Assembly (NCBI GenBank): GCA_021795255.1 | Contig: JAJYPQ010000314.1 | Coordinates: 1 to 5,361, forward strand | Direction: 5' to 3' | From: Pseudomonadota bacterium | GTDB taxonomy: Bacteria > Pseudomonadota > Gammaproteobacteria > Acidiferrobacterales > Acidiferrobacteraceae | DNA length: 5,361 nt | Part shown: piece by piece, positions 5,200 through 5,361 of the stretch | How the letters are laid out: each line of letters opens with the position of its first letter | Numbering within the stretch: position 1 is the stretch's first letter | Notes under the pieces: model-generated | Databases searched by the model: none | The model's input: only the letters and a program-made list of their open reading frames with translations | What the model was told of the DNA's origin: nothing | Program-made: the position numbers and the translations under genes

Positions 5200-5361
5200 A
5201 GCTTTTATGACCTCATACTCATTGTCGTGATGACCCTATATTTTCGGCTCTTCCGGGTTTCGTGTGGGTAGCCCATAAAAGCCTCATGACGGACGCCCCG
5301 CCGGATAAAGGTCAAGCTTCCCGCAATGGAAGAGAATCGCGATGCGATATTGGGTAAAATT
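5200..5361. other. Non-coding end of window with a spaced inverted repeat
   Basis: No gene is evident. GCTTTTATG (5201-5209) and CATAAAAGC (5274-5282) form a perfect 9-bp inverted repeat 64 bases apart, framing the likely promoter region of the minus-strand membrane-protein gene; CCTCAT follows closely in both areas. Minus-strand -10-like TATAGG (near 5236-5241) and a -35-like TTGACC (near 5312-5317) are visible but not paired at a proper spacing, so I do not assign a promoter. The far end does not contain a second tRNA fragment, so the other element border lies beyond the window. Confidence 0.35.

Overview
The window reads as one end of an integrated mobile element in a proteobacterium. It opens with the 3' part of a tRNA-Asn gene (minus strand, 37-83, encoded CCA, T-arm and GTT anticodon present, 5' half missing). 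This is the usual footprint of an element that integrates at a tRNA gene, so roughly 1-36 should be chromosomal flank and the element should extend to the right. The genes are mostly GC-rich, with good Shine-Dalgarno sites. The tRNA fragment fits Proteobacteria, but I cannot name the genus.

Layout: (1) 37-215, attachment-site fragment and a short intergenic stretch with an 11-bp-phased direct repeat. (2) 216-1187, minus strand, an unrecognised protein with a probable zinc-binding Cys/His module and a C-terminal helix-turn-helix. (3) A divergent regulatory region at 1188-1291, then a small AlpA/excisionase-type gene at 1292-1546. (4) A tightly packed plus-strand replication operon: a 237-residue HTH protein ending in a sliding-clamp-binding-like motif (1660-2373), a RepA-like hexameric helicase ATPase (2374-3432), and an overlapping putative replication initiator (3417-4274). 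(5) An origin-like region: nearly four perfect 21-bp repeats that lie inside the 3' end of the initiator gene, followed by two strong inverted repeats built on the same CCTCCT core, and then about 230 bp of GC-rich, palindrome-rich non-coding DNA. (6) 4582-5199, minus strand, an unrecognised membrane-anchored protein whose DNA looks less GC-rich than its neighbours. (7) 5200-5361, non-coding as far as can be seen.

How it may work: the AlpA-like protein and the divergent HTH protein look like the control or excision switch. The helicase and initiator resemble the repA-repC pair of IncQ plasmids such as RSF1010, with iterons as the initiator target. The element would thus be an integrative element, or a plasmid captured in the chromosome, with its own theta-type replicon. 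No integrase, relaxase or primase is visible in this window. If the element has them, they lie further right. The most unusual points are iterons written in frame as the initiator's own C-terminal tail, a third operon protein that may recruit the host beta clamp, and an altered Walker A motif in the helicase.
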